Assembly (NCBI RefSeq): GCF_001428365.1
Contig: NZ_LMSH01000003.1
Location: forward strand, 299,994 to 363,993
Source of the DNA: Arthrobacter sp. Soil763
GTDB lineage: Bacteria > Actinomycetota > Actinomycetes > Actinomycetales > Micrococcaceae
Direction of reading: 5' to 3'
DNA: 64,000 bases
Program-made: the position numbers and the translations under genes
Notes under the pieces: model-generated
The model's input: the letters and a program-made list of their open reading frames with translations, nothing else
Told to the model about the DNA's origin: nothing
The model's database searches: none
Part shown: piece by piece, positions 63,932 through 64,000 of the stretch
How the letters are laid out: each line of letters begins with the position of its first letter
How positions within the stretch are numbered: the first letter of the stretch is position 1

Positions 63932-64000
63932 ATGACTTCATCATCCGCGGGGATCCCGCAGTCCGCAGCCGCCGGCTCCATCGACGCCGCCGCCCTCCGC
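63932..64000 (+). CDS. Start of an unidentified gene (partial)
   Basis: Only 23 codons are inside the window, beginning MTSSSAGIPQSAAAGSIDAA. The first residues are low-complexity Ser/Ala and do not identify the product. Divergent from DUF3043 with a -10-like TAGGGT directly upstream and no Shine-Dalgarno, so it is probably translated from a leaderless mRNA. Confidence 0.6.
   Translation, partial: MTSSSAGIPQSAAAGSIDAAALR

Overview
The window is a stretch of the chromosome of a high-G+C actinobacterium. Family-level traits point to Micrococcaceae, most likely Arthrobacter or Pseudarthrobacter: mihF (actinobacterial integration host factor), an hrcA-dnaJ2 pair under a CIRCE operator, a helicase-dead PriA, DUF3043/DUF3097/DUF222-HNH proteins, many GTG/TTG starts, and the classic order leuS - comEA/comEC - holA - rpsT - lepA - hemW - hrcA - dnaJ - rsmE - phoH - ybeY - corC - era - recO - uppS. 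The genus is inferred from gene order and protein character, not from a search. Nothing looks like a prophage, conjugative element, insertion sequence, CRISPR array, rRNA or tRNA.

Layout. 1-1208: a PrsW-type membrane protease running off the left edge. 1319-10329: the pyrimidine operon pyrR-pyrB-pyrC-(small membrane protein)-carA-carB-pyrF, almost every junction overlapping, behind a leader with a PyrR-binding hairpin that covers the pyrR ribosome binding site. 10478-14370: mihF, gmk, rpoZ, coaBC, metK, closed by a strong terminator. 14509-16728: priA. 16729-22593 is the most accessory part: a Nudix remnant, a DUF222/HNH endonuclease whose 3' end looks frameshifted, a membrane-protein/winged-helix pair, and a minus-strand operon of aldo-keto reductase, alpha/beta hydrolase and glycosyltransferase. 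22642-27997: a SorC-type regulator divergent from glpD-glpF-glpK (glycerol use), with four consecutive perfect hairpins between glpD and glpF. 28147-30875: leuS behind what reads as a complete transcription attenuator (leaderless leader peptide MRAILLLS, hairpin, terminator). 30946-36268: degV, comEA, comEC, holA. 36483-50612: rpsT, an orphan PemK/MazF, lepA, hemW, two DUF genes, CIRCE-hrcA-dnaJ, rsmE, a GerMN lipoprotein, phoH-ybeY-corC-era. 50718-54385: an LCP cell-wall ligase convergent with an M13 peptidase. 54501-58206: leuA with its own leucine leader peptide, recO, uppS. 58241-62050: a minus-strand operon of a flavoprotein dehydrogenase and two paralogous hydrolases. 62129-63202: pyrD, the pyrimidine gene missing from the operon. 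The right end holds DUF3043 and the start of another gene.

Functional themes: de novo UMP synthesis (pyrR-B-C-carAB-pyrF plus the distant pyrD), glycerol uptake and oxidation, leucine supply and charging (leuA and leuS both preceded by Leu-codon leader peptides with a shared core), DNA uptake (comEA/comEC) and ribosome/rRNA maturation (lepA, rsmE, ybeY, era, rpsT). The most interesting non-coding signals are the leuS attenuator and its resemblance to the leuA leader, the multi-hairpin glpD-glpF spacer, and the pyrR leader element.
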